Source of the DNA: Alphaproteobacteria bacterium
Lineage (GTDB): Bacteria > Pseudomonadota > Alphaproteobacteria > JAUHZC01
DNA: 64,000 nucleotides
Assembly: GCA_030425805.1 (NCBI GenBank)
Contig: JAUHZC010000001.1
Span: 237,302-301,301 of the forward strand
Direction of reading: 5' to 3'
Under the pieces are notes generated by a model. That model was not told where the DNA came from. It saw only the letters and a program-made list of their open reading frames with translations, and did not search any database. Position numbers and translations under genes: made by a program. Numbering within the stretch: position 1 is the stretch's first letter; each line of letters opens with the position of its first letter. This document shows, piece by piece, positions 34,875-43,726 of the stretch.

Positions 34875-36290
34875 ATGGACATTGATGCTGCCTTAATCGC
34901 CCGTATCCAGTTTGCCTTCACTGTTGCCTTTCACATTATTTTTCCGGCCTTCACAATCGGTCTTGCAAGTTACCTCGCTGTGCTCCAGGGAGTGTACTTA
35001 TGGACACGTGAGGAAGTCTACATGACTGTTTACAAATATTGGCTTAAGATTTTTGCCATGGCCTTTGGCATGGGCGTGGTCTCCGGCATTGTAATGGCCT
35101 ATCAATTTGGTACGAACTGGAGTGTCTTCTCTGAAAAAACTGGGCCTGTCCTGGGACCACTCATGGGATATGAAGTTCTCACAGCTTTCTTCCTAGAGGC
35201 TGGGTTCCTTGGGATTATGCTTTTTGGCATGAAGCGTGTGAGTGAAAAAGTGCATTTTGCCGCAACCTGCATGGTCGCTTTTGGTACGGCCCTCTCAGGA
35301 TTTTGGATTCTCTCTGTGAATAGCTGGATGAACACACCCACAGGATTTGCTTTGAATGATTATGGCCAGTTCATCCCGCTTGATTGGATTGAAGTGATTT
35401 TCAACCCCTCTTTCCCCTATCGTTTTGCGCATATGATGATCGCAGCTTATCTCGCCACGGCCTTTATTGTTGGCAGTGTAGGAGCCTATCACCTTCTTAG
35501 AAATAAGAAAGGAAAAGCCACACAGCTGATGTTCTCTATGGCTATGTGGATGGCCGCTATCGTTGCTCCAATACAGCTACTTGTTGGACACATGCATGGA
35601 GAGAACACACTAGAGTACCAGCCTGCTAAAATTGCAGCGATGGAAGGACACTTTGAGAGACAGAGAGGCGCCCCTCTCCACCTCTTTGGCTGGCCCAACC
35701 AGGATGAGGGAAAGATGGAATCTGCGATCTCAATCCCAAAATTGGGCAGCTGGGTACTGACTGGAGACTGGGATGGAGAAGTTCCCGGACTGAATGAGTT
35801 TGACCGAGACGAGCAACCTAACAGCCCCATGGTTTTCTTTAGCTTCCGTATTATGGTAGGGCTTGGCATTTTGATGATTTTTACAGGTTTGGTAAGCCTT
35901 TTGCTAAGGTGGGGAAAGGCTCTCTATGCTTCTCCCCTCTTCCATAAATGGGCGATACTCATGGGGCCTTCTGGACTCATTGCAATTCTCACAGGCTGGA
36001 TTACAACAGAAGTAGGCCGGCAACCCTATACAGTTTATGGATTGCTGCGGACCTCTGATTCCATCTCCCCGATTGCACTTCCAGGGGTTCTCGGGTCCTT
36101 TACAGCCTTTGTCATTGTCTACACTATCGTCTTTGGGGCAGGTGTTTACTACATGTTGAAAATGATGAGAAGAACTCCTGAAAAACCGGGTGAGCTCTCG
36201 GATGAAAAGCTTCCGATCCGCAGTGCAGGAATCACACCTGCTCCTGCCTTAGATAAAAATTCTTTTTCCCCTGAAGGAGGTAAAAAATGA
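34875..36290 (+). CDS. cydA: Cytochrome bd-type quinol oxidase subunit I
   Basis: Polytopic heme-binding subunit that oxidises quinol and reduces oxygen. 471 residues, shorter than the canonical E. coli form because the Q loop is short, which fits the cyanide-insensitive-oxidase (CIO) subgroup. N-terminal RIQFAFTVAFHIIFPAFTIG carries the first heme-ligand histidine region; later come GHMHGENTLEYQPAKIAAMEG and GWITTEVGRQPYTVYGLLRT. Overlaps cydB by ATGA. No cydX-like micro-gene or cydDC transporter follows. Confidence 0.96.
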   Translation: MDIDAALIARIQFAFTVAFHIIFPAFTIGLASYLAVLQGVYLWTREEVYMTVYKYWLKIFAMAFGMGVVSGIVMAYQFGTNWSVFSEKTGPVLGPLMGYEVLTAFFLEAGFLGIMLFGMKRVSEKVHFAATCMVAFGTALSGFWILSVNSWMNTPTGFALNDYGQFIPLDWIEVIFNPSFPYRFAHMMIAAYLATAFIVGSVGAYHLLRNKKGKATQLMFSMAMWMAAIVAPIQLLVGHMHGENTLEYQPAKIAAMEGHFERQRGAPLHLFGWPNQDEGKMESAISIPKLGSWVLTGDWDGEVPGLNEFDRDEQPNSPMVFFSFRIMVGLGILMIFTGLVSLLLRWGKALYASPLFHKWAILMGPSGLIAILTGWITTEVGRQPYTVYGLLRTSDSISPIALPGVLGSFTAFVIVYTIVFGAGVYYMLKMMRRTPEKPGELSDEKLPIRSAGITPAPALDKNSFSPEGGKK

Positions 36291-37291
36291 TCGATCTTCC
36301 TTTTATTTGGGCAGCTCTCCTCGCCTTTGCTATTTATGCCTATGTGATTCTTGATGGCTTTGATTTAGGCGTTGGCATTCTCTTCCCGCTTTTCAAAACA
36401 GAAGAAGAGCGCAACCTTTCCATGAACGCCATTGCTCCTGTCTGGGATGGAAATGAAACTTGGCTCATTCTTGGGGGCGGAGGGCTTTTTGCAGCTTTCC
36501 CCAAGGCCTATGCGCTTGTGATGCCTGCAATCTATACCCCTATCATTGTAATGCTTCTTGGGCTTATCTTTCGGGGCGTGGCTTTTGAGTTCCGCTACCG
36601 AGATCCGGACCATCGCTCATTATGGGATAAAGGTTTTTTCCTGGGCTCTCTCGCAGCTACTTTTTCCCAAGGAATTGTTCTTGGTTGTTTTATCCAGGGA
36701 ATTAACTCTGCCGATGGGATCCACTATACAGGGGGATGGTTTGATTGGCTCACGCCTTTTACCCTCATCACAGGGGCAGCACTGGTGTGCGGCTATGCCC
36801 TTCTCGGGAGCACATGGTTAATTTATCGCACTGAGGGTGACCTTCAGAGCAAGATGCGTAAATATACTCGTCCTCTTGGCTTTGGCATTCTCATCTTTAT
36901 GGCGTTTGTCAGCCTATGGACCCCCCTCCTCTTTGAAGAAGTCTATGACCGATGGTTTAGCCTTCCTAATCTGTACTATCTAGCGCCTATTCCTTTGATG
37001 GTTCTTTGGATAAACGGGAAGTTATATAAAGATCTCTATTCCTATAGGGATCATTTGCCCTTCCTCTATACGGTTGGGTTCTTTACTCTTTCCTTTATTG
37101 GCCTTGGGGTCAGTCTCTATCCTTATGTTGTTCCCAGAGTCATGACCATTTGGGAGGGGGCTTCACCAGACAAAAGCCTGATGTTTATGTTGGTCGGTGC
37201 TCTTCTAATGGTGCCTCTGATCCTCGCCTACACAGGCTACGCCTATTGGGTCTTCCGTGGAAAGGTCAAGCCAGGCGAGAGCTATCACTAA
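36287..37291 (+). CDS. cydB: Cytochrome bd-type quinol oxidase subunit II
   Basis: 334 residues, about eight to nine membrane helices, with IDLPFIWAALLAFAIYAYVILDGFDLGVGIL given here as its two halves (WAALLAFAIYAYV, LDGFDLGVGIL) and VWDGNETWLILGGGGLFAAF, all typical of CydB. GGAGG precedes the ATG within the end of cydA. Stabilises the heme centre of subunit I. Confidence 0.96.
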   Translation: MIDLPFIWAALLAFAIYAYVILDGFDLGVGILFPLFKTEEERNLSMNAIAPVWDGNETWLILGGGGLFAAFPKAYALVMPAIYTPIIVMLLGLIFRGVAFEFRYRDPDHRSLWDKGFFLGSLAATFSQGIVLGCFIQGINSADGIHYTGGWFDWLTPFTLITGAALVCGYALLGSTWLIYRTEGDLQSKMRKYTRPLGFGILIFMAFVSLWTPLLFEEVYDRWFSLPNLYYLAPIPLMVLWINGKLYKDLYSYRDHLPFLYTVGFFTLSFIGLGVSLYPYVVPRVMTIWEGASPDKSLMFMLVGALLMVPLILAYTGYAYWVFRGKVKPGESYH

Positions 37292-37355
37292 TCTTGCTAT
37301 TGCCGTCCTTATTGGTGTATCTCTACAAGCTAGAGTGTGAAAGATACCCTGCTTT

Positions 37356-38621
37356 ATGTCATCTGAACCCCGTGAATTTGAAACAAAGATCCATGCCCTT
37401 TCTGATCGCCATGAGGGCATTGGAAAGGTAGATGGCCAAGATATTCCCATTCCTTTCACACACCTTGGGGAAACAGTCCGAGCAGAGGTGGTTTATGCCC
37501 GAAAAGGCCTTATGCAGGGCAAGCTTTTGGAGGTGCTCAGCCCTTCTCCCGATCGTGTTCCCCCTGCCTGCCAACATTTTGGGCACTGTGGTGGTTGTCA
37601 GTTCCAGCATTATAGTGAGTCTGCTTACAAGGCGATGAAGGCTGAAACAATTCAAAAAGCCCTCTCACGGGAAGGGCTGAAAAAGGCTTTAGATGATTTT
37701 TTCTTTGTCGGCCCTCGCAATCGTCGCCGGGTAGATTTTTGGATTAAGAATATTCACGGTACACTCAAAATGGGTTTCCAGCGCATGGGCACCCGCTTCA
37801 TCGAGGACATTGCAGAATGTCCCATGATGCACCCTATGATGGAAGGGCTCCTCACGCCTCTGAGAGAAACCCTCTCCCCTTTGCTGGAGCCACGGGAAGG
37901 GTTCCATATTCATTTGGTTAAAGTGAAAGCAGGTGTTGATATTCTTCTTTCCGGCCGCAAGCGGGTCCTTTCAGAAACGGAGCAACAGGCCTTGGTTTCT
38001 TTTGCTGAGGCTCACCCTGTCGTGCGCCTTCAAGTCAAACAGGGCAAGACTTATCACAACCTCCATCAAACCCAAACACCTACAGTTCAGTTTGGTAACG
38101 CCGAAGTGGAGGTCACGCCGAACTGTTTCCTTCAGGCGAGTGAAGCCTCTGACCAGATCCTTGGTGACTTAGTTGTAAAGGCCATTGGCTCCCCTTCCCA
38201 AAAAGTCTTTGACCTTTTCTGTGGGCGGGGAACACTCTCTCTCCCCCTTGTTGCAGCAGGGCACGATGTACATGGGGCAGAAGGAGATTTGCGCAGCATC
38301 CAAGCTCTTCAAGCTGCTGCGCCTTGTCCAGAAAACTTCACCTGCCGGGACCTTTACCACAGCCCCTATGAGGCTGCTGACTTTAAGGATTTTGATGCCA
38401 TTGTGCTGAATCCCCCTCGAACGGGAGCTCCAGCCCAAATCCCAACACTGGCAGCAGCCAAGATCCCGCTTATTGTTTACGTTTCCTGTAATCCGGAGAC
38501 ATTTGCCCAGGATGCGCATCATCTTCTAAAAGAAGGCTACACCCTTCGTACGCTCTGGGGAGTAGACCAATTCCACTGGGCCCACCATGTGGAGGTTGTC
38601 GGCGTGTTTACGCGGAATTAA
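37356..38621 (+). CDS. TrmA/RlmD-family tRNA/rRNA (uracil-C5) methyltransferase
   Basis: 421 residues: an N-terminal TRAM-like beta domain, a [4Fe-4S]-binding cysteine set (CQHFGHCGGCQFQH ... and CPMM), and a SAM domain with VFDLFCGRGTLSLPL. The catalytic cysteine is in VYVSCNPETFAQD. Likely forms 5-methyluridine in 23S rRNA; RlmC, RlmD and TrmA cannot be told apart safely here. Convergent with the exported-protein gene, stop to stop with no gap. Confidence 0.9.
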   Translation: MSSEPREFETKIHALSDRHEGIGKVDGQDIPIPFTHLGETVRAEVVYARKGLMQGKLLEVLSPSPDRVPPACQHFGHCGGCQFQHYSESAYKAMKAETIQKALSREGLKKALDDFFFVGPRNRRRVDFWIKNIHGTLKMGFQRMGTRFIEDIAECPMMHPMMEGLLTPLRETLSPLLEPREGFHIHLVKVKAGVDILLSGRKRVLSETEQQALVSFAEAHPVVRLQVKQGKTYHNLHQTQTPTVQFGNAEVEVTPNCFLQASEASDQILGDLVVKAIGSPSQKVFDLFCGRGTLSLPLVAAGHDVHGAEGDLRSIQALQAAAPCPENFTCRDLYHSPYEAADFKDFDAIVLNPPRTGAPAQIPTLAAAKIPLIVYVSCNPETFAQDAHHLLKEGYTLRTLWGVDQFHWAHHVEVVGVFTRN

Positions 38622-40208
38622 TTACACCATCTCAGCTGGAACAGAGCCTTGTCCTGAAGCTGCAGTGGCACGCTCCATATGCGCTGCTGTTGCCGCAACA
38701 GGTTCAGCCAGGGCTTCAGCTGCAGAATGTGCCGTGGGAACACCTCTTCCATCATCATCATCATCATCACCCTCGTCATCATCATCACCTGCACTTCGAG
38801 CAACAAACATAGAACGTGCTGTACGAATCCCCGCAGCAGCACTATCGTCATCATCGGCTGCCGCTGCGGTGCCTACAGCTACTGCTGGAAGGGCAAGCGG
38901 CCCACCAACGGCAACAGGGAAATCATCTCCAGGGGCAGGCATACTCATACGTCGGGCACGTCTCCCGTCTTGGGCTCGATGAATTTTAGGCATTAATCTA
39001 GGAGCATGAAGAGCCAGTGCTCTAATTTCGGCTTCTGGAATATCTCCAGGCTCTTTTCCAGGCTCCCCAAGTTGGAAACGCCATATTTCAGCGCGTCTCA
39101 GCCCTGCGTCAGAAAACCCCCACCCAAAACGTGCAAACGTAGTCGGATTTGCCTTCACCATCATAAAGCCACCATCTTCAAAAAGCTTCAGAATATCACT
39201 CATTTCTTCTGCACTAAACTCAGGAGAAATTCCCCATAATCTTAGCAACTCAAGAAAATGATCCCTCTGCTTTCTTCCTTGGAATCTAAAGCCCTCTTCA
39301 AAAGGAAAAACTTTTTCACGCAGTTGGTATGTTTCTATAAACCGTTGAAGATCAGTCACTGTACTATCAGATAATGGTTCATCAGAACTCCCGGCTTGAA
39401 TCACAATTCTTCTTGCTGTTGGATTCATGAAATTAGCCTCTAAAGAAACTTGATTTAGTTTTTCTGCTGTAGTTCCATCAATATCCGAAAAGGAGTCAGG
39501 ATGTAATTTCTCAAGAGCGTCTACAACACGCCCTTTCAAAGTTGAGTATATATCAAGAGCGCTTCGGACTCCTCGAGGATGACGGAAATAATTTTCCAAC
39601 GGAGCTCTTCTACACCACCCTCGTGGACCACAACAAATCAAATAGCGAGATCTTAGAACAACATAAACAACAAAACCTTTTTCAAGATAATCAGGAAGAT
39701 TAGCTGTTGCAGCCCCAAGAGCTGATTCCCAAACATTTGTAGATGAAACCTCAGTTGTTTGTAGTGCGCGTCCATGCGCTTTTCCTGGAAATTCACCCTC
39801 TGAAAAGCCATCATCAAATCCAGATTGAGGCGCTGATGCTTCCTGAAATAAGGAAGTTGGCCACATCCCCCCTAAAACACCTGCTGCTGCTGCAAAAAGA
39901 CCGAAATCAGTCCCCATTCTTCTTATGCCTAATCTTCTTACAGGAGAACGAATACAATGATCTGCGGCAACATTCATGCCTCCCCAAATAGCAAAACCAG
40001 CACTTGCACCTAACATTGAAAGATTTGGCATTTCTCCTTCCCATATCTTATTAAGCTCTATAGTTAAGCCTCCTGTTCCAACAGCAAGGGCAGCAATATG
40101 TGCTGCCTCTCTGTAATAAGTTGCTTGATTTCCAGCAGCAGCTCCTTCTGCCTCTATGCTACCAAAGCACGTTAAAATGCATAAAAGAAGGGCTGCAAAG
40201 TTTTTCAT
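38622..40208 (-). CDS. Large exported protein of unknown function with Asp-rich tail
   Basis: 528 residues: signal peptide (MKNFAALLLCILTCFGSIEA), two or three hydrophobic segments in the first 150 residues (SMLGASAGFAIWGGMNVAA, FGLFAAAAGVLGGMW), a globular central region and a low-complexity tail with alternating Ala-rich and Asp-rich blocks (AAAADDDDSAAA, DDDDEGDDDDDDG). GGAGTT precedes the ATG. No known family. Tail resembles those of other exported proteins in the window only in composition. Confidence 0.68.
   Translation of the reverse strand: MKNFAALLLCILTCFGSIEAEGAAAGNQATYYREAAHIAALAVGTGGLTIELNKIWEGEMPNLSMLGASAGFAIWGGMNVAADHCIRSPVRRLGIRRMGTDFGLFAAAAGVLGGMWPTSLFQEASAPQSGFDDGFSEGEFPGKAHGRALQTTEVSSTNVWESALGAATANLPDYLEKGFVVYVVLRSRYLICCGPRGWCRRAPLENYFRHPRGVRSALDIYSTLKGRVVDALEKLHPDSFSDIDGTTAEKLNQVSLEANFMNPTARRIVIQAGSSDEPLSDSTVTDLQRFIETYQLREKVFPFEEGFRFQGRKQRDHFLELLRLWGISPEFSAEEMSDILKLFEDGGFMMVKANPTTFARFGWGFSDAGLRRAEIWRFQLGEPGKEPGDIPEAEIRALALHAPRLMPKIHRAQDGRRARRMSMPAPGDDFPVAVGGPLALPAVAVGTAAAADDDDSAAAGIRTARSMFVARSAGDDDDEGDDDDDDGRGVPTAHSAAEALAEPVAATAAHMERATAASGQGSVPAEMV
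38750..38788. repeat. ATC/GAT trinucleotide microsatellite
   Basis: Near-perfect run of ATC triplets, interrupted once by CACCCTCGT, inside the exported-protein gene, coding for the Asp blocks. Length changes would keep the frame. Confidence 0.85.
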
Positions 40209-40330
40209 TGTTTGGGAACTCCATTGATATTCCCTTATTTGAAAAACAAAGAGTTAATAAAGTATTAATGAAGGATTAAGATCTATGAGATTACTGAAAT
40301 TATAATGGAAGTTAGAGTTCTTTTTCTGGT

Positions 40331-40504
40331 TCATCGCAAGCCCTGTGGTCTATGGATTGCTTCGTCGCTCTGCTCCTCGCAATGACCTAGAAAAGAGGCT
40401 CTTTGCAATGACTTAGAAAAGAAGCGCCTCGCAATGACCTCATCATCGCAAGCCCTGCCTTCTTCTATCGTCATCGCGAGCCCTGAAAGGGCGTGGCGAT
40501 CCAC
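40331..40504. repeat. Palindromic repeat cluster between an exported-protein gene and pdhC
   Basis: Contains two type B starts (TCATCGCAAGCCCTG, and TCATCGCGAGCCCTGAAAGG with GCGTGGCGAT), a type A unit (GGATTGCTTCGTCGCTCTGC) and two extra GCAATGAC half units spaced about 30 bases. The rest of the 346-base gap (40209-40554) is AT-rich and holds the promoter side of the exported-protein gene. Confidence 0.88.
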
Positions 40505-40554
40505 GCGGTGTAGAATCCAACCACTACGCTCTTCGCAAAGACCTTCTGCCTAGC

Positions 40555-41805
40555 CTAAGCCAGCATCATAGCAGGGTCTTCAATGTACCGCTTGAATGCT
40601 TGGAGCCACTGAGCACCCAGAGCCCCATCTACAGCCCTGTGATCCACGGACAATGTGCATTCCATCACGGTTCGCACCTGTGGAGCACCATCAACAGGAA
40701 CAACCTTTTGCTGCCCTGCCCCAACGGCTAAAATACAGGCTTGTGGTGGATTAATGATCGCTTGGAATTGATCTACACCGTACATCCCAAGATTTGAAAC
40801 AGAGAAAGTGCCACCTTGATATTCCTCGGGCTGAAGTTTCCCTTCTTTTGCCTTTTTCGCAAGAGCCTTCACTTCTGCTGAAATTTGAGAAAGTGATTTC
40901 TGCTCTGCCTGGGCTACGATCGGTGTATAAAGCCCGCCATCAACAGCAACGGCAACAGCCACATCTGCGTGTGGATAACGGAGGATATGATCCCCTCCCC
41001 ATGTCACATTTGCATCTGGCACTTCCATCAAAGCTTGTGCCGTAGCTTTAACAACAAAATCATTCACTGAAAGCTTAATTCCCTGAGCTTCCAGTTGCTT
41101 ATTCATGCGGGAGCGCACTTTCAGCAAAGTATCCAGCTCACAAGAAACTGTGAGATAAAAATGAGGAACCTCTTGTTTGGACTCAGTCAAACGCTGGGCA
41201 ATAACCTTACGCATACCAGAAAGGTCAACACGCTCCACTTCTTGACGCTGTCCAAGAGGCACAAAAGTTCTGGCCTGGGCCTGAGGTGCAGTTCCACCCT
41301 CAGCTGCTAGAACATCAGCTTTCACAACACGTCCCCGGGGGCCAGACCCTGAAACAGAGCCCAGATCTACACCCTTTTGAGATGCCATCCGGCGGGCCAA
41401 GGGAGAAGCAAAAACACGCCCTCCAGCCGCTTTAGATTCTTGAGGTTTTTGGCTTTTCTCTTTTTGAGGCGTTTCTTTTTCTACTGCCTTTTCTTGAGAT
41501 TGAGGTGAGCTGGAAGGCTTCTTACCCTTGCTCATCAAGCTATCAAGTTCACTCTCATCATCACCCTCTTCCAAAAGAAGGGCAATGACCTCGTTCACCT
41601 TGACAGCTTCGCTTCCTTCTTTGATGAGGATTTTCGCTAATTTCCCCTCATCCACAGCTTCGACTTCCATGGTAGCCTTGTCGGTTTCGATCTCTGCCAG
41701 CACATCACCGGAGCTGACCTCGTCCCCTTCTTTTTTCAACCACTTCACCAAGTTCCCTTCAGTCATTGTGGGAGACAAAGCGGGCATCAAAATCTCAACA
41801 GCCAT
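40555..41805 (-). CDS. pdhC: Dihydrolipoyllysine acetyltransferase, pyruvate dehydrogenase E2
   Basis: 416 residues: one lipoyl domain with the lipoylated lysine in [15 protein letters not shown], a Ser/Lys/Gln-rich linker, an E1/E3-binding domain ([17 protein letters not shown]), another linker and the catalytic domain ending with [15 protein letters not shown] (HRxxDG). Core of the PDH complex whose E1 genes are 20 kb away on the other strand. Single lipoyl domain is the alphaproteobacterial norm. Confidence 0.95.
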   Translation of the reverse strand: MAVEILMPALSPTMTEGNLVKWLKKEGDEVSSGDVLAEIETDKATMEVEAVDEGKLAKILIKEGSEAVKVNEVIALLLEEGDDESELDSLMSKGKKPSSSPQSQEKAVEKETPQKEKSQKPQESKAAGGRVFASPLARRMASQKGVDLGSVSGSGPRGRVVKADVLAAEGGTAPQAQARTFVPLGQRQEVERVDLSGMRKVIAQRLTESKQEVPHFYLTVSCELDTLLKVRSRMNKQLEAQGIKLSVNDFVVKATAQALMEVPDANVTWGGDHILRYPHADVAVAVAVDGGLYTPIVAQAEQKSLSQISAEVKALAKKAKEGKLQPEEYQGGTFSVSNLGMYGVDQFQAIINPPQACILAVGAGQQKVVPVDGAPQVRTVMECTLSVDHRAVDGALGAQWLQAFKRYIEDPAMMLA

Positions 41806-41947
41806 GGACTCAATTTCCTTGTTTTTTAGTCAAGTTATCACAAAGTTTCAGGCTGGCCTATAGGGAATTCACGATGCTTGCGCTTTGAGGTTAAAAACAT
41901 AGAAATAATTCTGCAGGGACACTTTTTAAGACTTTCCCGATAAAAAT

Positions 41948-41976
41948 TTGAAATTTTATGTTTTTCGCTATATATA
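41948..41976 (+). promoter_or_regulatory. Putative promoter of the SRP RNA gene
   Basis: TTGAAA, a 17-base spacer and TATATA (41971-41976), immediately before the RNA sequence; a stable RNA gene is expected to have a strong promoter here. Confidence 0.5.
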
Positions 41977-42080
41977 GGGAGAGGAAGTTTCTGGACAGGA
42001 GACTTTGTGAACTCGGTCAGGTGCGAAAGCAAGCAGCCGCAGCGAAGACCCTACTGGGTCAGAGACTTCCACCTCTCCCC
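41977..42080 (+). ncRNA. ffs: Signal recognition particle RNA (4.5S)
   Basis: About 104 nucleotides. The apical SRP domain is unmistakable: GGTCAGGTGCGAAAGCAAGC followed by AGCC, with the GNRA tetraloop GCGAAAGC and the asymmetric internal loops that bind Ffh. The 5' GGGAGAGGAAGT pairs with the 3' ACTTCC-ACCTCTCCC, closing one long hairpin, and TTTTT follows as terminator. Exact ends are uncertain by a few bases. Fits the heavy load of exported and membrane proteins. Confidence 0.93.
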
Positions 42081-42184
42081 TTTTTATTTTATAAGCAGCC
42101 CTTCACTAGATCCCAAAACTTGCCACTTTTTTTCTTTACATAATAAAAAAACAAAGTAAATATTTCAAAAATTCTGAAAAAAAG

Positions 42185-42868
42185 ATGAAAAATTTATTTT
42201 TAATGGCAATTGTTATTTTGGGCTGTTCTTATGGTGTCCAGGGAGCAGCACCAAGCAGTGCATCTTCTGACACATCTTTTCAGCGTAGTGATACTGATGA
42301 AGAAGTGTTTGGGTGTGATTCCTCCTCCTTAGGCTCAGCACTGCCAGCAGCGATAGCAACAGATCAACAAGCAGAAGAAGAGCCACCTGTTTTTGGGTGG
42401 TGGGATCCTTCTTCCGTCTCAAGCTCAGCACTGCCAGCAGCGGATGATGATAGTACAGACAACCCTTCTTCCTCAAGCTCAGCACAATCAGCTGATAATA
42501 TCTTTGGGCAGTTGTGTAGTGATTTAGAGAATGCTTATGAAGAGTGCTTTGCCGGTATGCTAATGATTGAAAGTGACTCCTTGAAGAAAGAGCTTCAGGA
42601 CTTCTTTACTGGTTGGAGGAAACGCCTTAGAGAAGCTCATAGACTTTTCAAAGAAGATGAGACCTTAACTCCGGAACAAATTAGGGATGCCCACGCATTG
42701 TTTTATGTTGTAGTCGAAAAGGCCCAAGTTAGAGACGGAATGCCTGCACCTAATGACGTTGTTGAAGCTATAGATCGTACGTTGAGAGAATTAGAGCTTG
42801 CAGAAGCTGGAGGTCGTGAAAAAAGAGGACGGGAAGCTGAGGCTCCTCACAGCAAAAGAGCAAAGTAA
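42185..42868 (+). CDS. Exported Ser-rich protein with basic C-terminus
   Basis: 227 residues: signal peptide (NLFLMAIVILGCSYGVQGA), a Ser/Ala/Asp-rich region with three imperfect repeats (VFGCDSSSLGSALPAA; VFGWWDPSSVSSSALPAA; SSSSSAQSADNIFG), a helical domain (residues about 105-205), and a C-terminal basic stretch KRGREAEAPHSKRAK resembling a bipartite nuclear localisation signal with a nine-residue spacer. No family recognised. A palindromic repeat follows eight bases after the stop. Confidence 0.65.
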   Translation: MKNLFLMAIVILGCSYGVQGAAPSSASSDTSFQRSDTDEEVFGCDSSSLGSALPAAIATDQQAEEEPPVFGWWDPSSVSSSALPAADDDSTDNPSSSSSAQSADNIFGQLCSDLENAYEECFAGMLMIESDSLKKELQDFFTGWRKRLREAHRLFKEDETLTPEQIRDAHALFYVVVEKAQVRDGMPAPNDVVEAIDRTLRELELAEAGGREKRGREAEAPHSKRAK

Positions 42869-42876
42869 AAAGGTTA

Positions 42877-42912
42877 TGGATCGCCGCGCCCTGTCAGGGC
42901 TCGCGGCAACAA
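42877..42912. repeat. Type B palindromic repeat
   Basis: Reverse-orientation copy, ATGGATCGCCGCGCCCTGTC then AGGGCTCGCGGCAAC, between the exported-protein gene and the convergent DNA-binding-like gene. Confidence 0.8.
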
Positions 42913-42970
42913 AGAAAGGCAGGGCTTGCGACGACTCAGCAAGAGGGAGGCCTGTGATCGTTATTAGCTT

Positions 42971-43558
42971 TTATTCGGAGGTTACGCCAAGCACACAATA
43001 AGGATAGTATCCTTCTTTTGTGCGAAGTTTGTTGAGGAAGACAACAAATTGAGAAGCGCTGTAATTTTGAGGCTTTTCACCCTCTTTAGAGAGGTTAATC
43101 ATAACATTCCCAGGCATATGAGGCAGGCGAAGAATCTTGGCCTTATACCCATAGTCCTCTATGGAATGAATAGCTTCTTCCCAGGTAATGCAGAGTGCGT
43201 CTTCATAAACATCTGCTTCCTGAGGAGTCGCACCACCCGCAAGCCGCCCCCGGAACTTTGCTCTTTCCTCAGCCCAGGGTTGATCCAAGTTGATAGATTC
43301 TGCACGTGGAAGTTCTTTTAACATTTTGCGCAACTGCGTCACATTTTGCGGACGATCTTCTTTCTGAATTTGCTTTCGTGTTTCCTTGCAATGTTTACGA
43401 ATTGAGGAAACACCTAGAACGCCGTGAATAGAGCGAACGGTCTTATCAAGTACCTGCGCAATATGCGCGTACTTCGCCCCGGAAGCATAGGCTTTCCATA
43501 GAAAATAGAGCTCTTGTTGAGACCAACGTTGGTATGCACTCACTGTTCCATCCTTCAA
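42971..43558 (-). CDS. Protein with GcrA/Myb-like helix-turn-helix N-terminus, function unknown
   Basis: 195 residues. The first 55 contain RWSQQELYFLWKAYASGAKY then AHIAQVLDKTVRSIHGVLG, a three-helix pattern like Myb/SANT or GcrA DNA-binding domains (tryptophan spacing and helix 3 with TVRSIHG). The remainder (about 140 residues) is unrecognised, ending with a compact region NYSASQFVVFLNKLRTKEGYYPYCVLG. Divergent from the XRE regulator gene across 168 bases. DNA binding is inferred from pattern only. Confidence 0.6.
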   Translation of the reverse strand: MKDGTVSAYQRWSQQELYFLWKAYASGAKYAHIAQVLDKTVRSIHGVLGVSSIRKHCKETRKQIQKEDRPQNVTQLRKMLKELPRAESINLDQPWAEERAKFRGRLAGGATPQEADVYEDALCITWEEAIHSIEDYGYKAKILRLPHMPGNVMINLSKEGEKPQNYSASQFVVFLNKLRTKEGYYPYCVLGVTSE

Positions 43559-43609
43559 AAATTAAAAAATCACATCAAAAAAGATAATGACAACTGACTT
43601 TTCCTATGC

Positions 43610-43627
43610 CTTAATTGTTCTATTAAG
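43610..43627. promoter_or_regulatory. Candidate operator between two divergent regulator genes
   Basis: Perfect inverted repeat CTTAAT-TGTTCT-ATTAAG in the AT-rich 168-base space. Symmetry fits a dimeric regulator such as the adjacent XRE protein; no further copies were found by eye. Confidence 0.3.
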
Positions 43628-43726
43628 TTTGTAAATAGGTTCCCAAATCATTGCTGTCAATGTTTTGGCCCAATTTTTTTATTTATCTTGTGAAAAAAAT
43701 TTTAGTTAAATTTGAGGTTTCTAAAT

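Noticed and set aside
38679..38996. Plus-strand frames over the triplet microsatellite
   Set aside because: The Ile or Ser homopolymers come from the ATC run; the minus-strand gene is the coherent one, with a signal peptide.
41958..42143. Small plus-strand frame starting MFFAIYRERKFLDRRL
   Set aside because: It lies over the SRP RNA, whose secondary structure and conserved apical domain explain the sequence.
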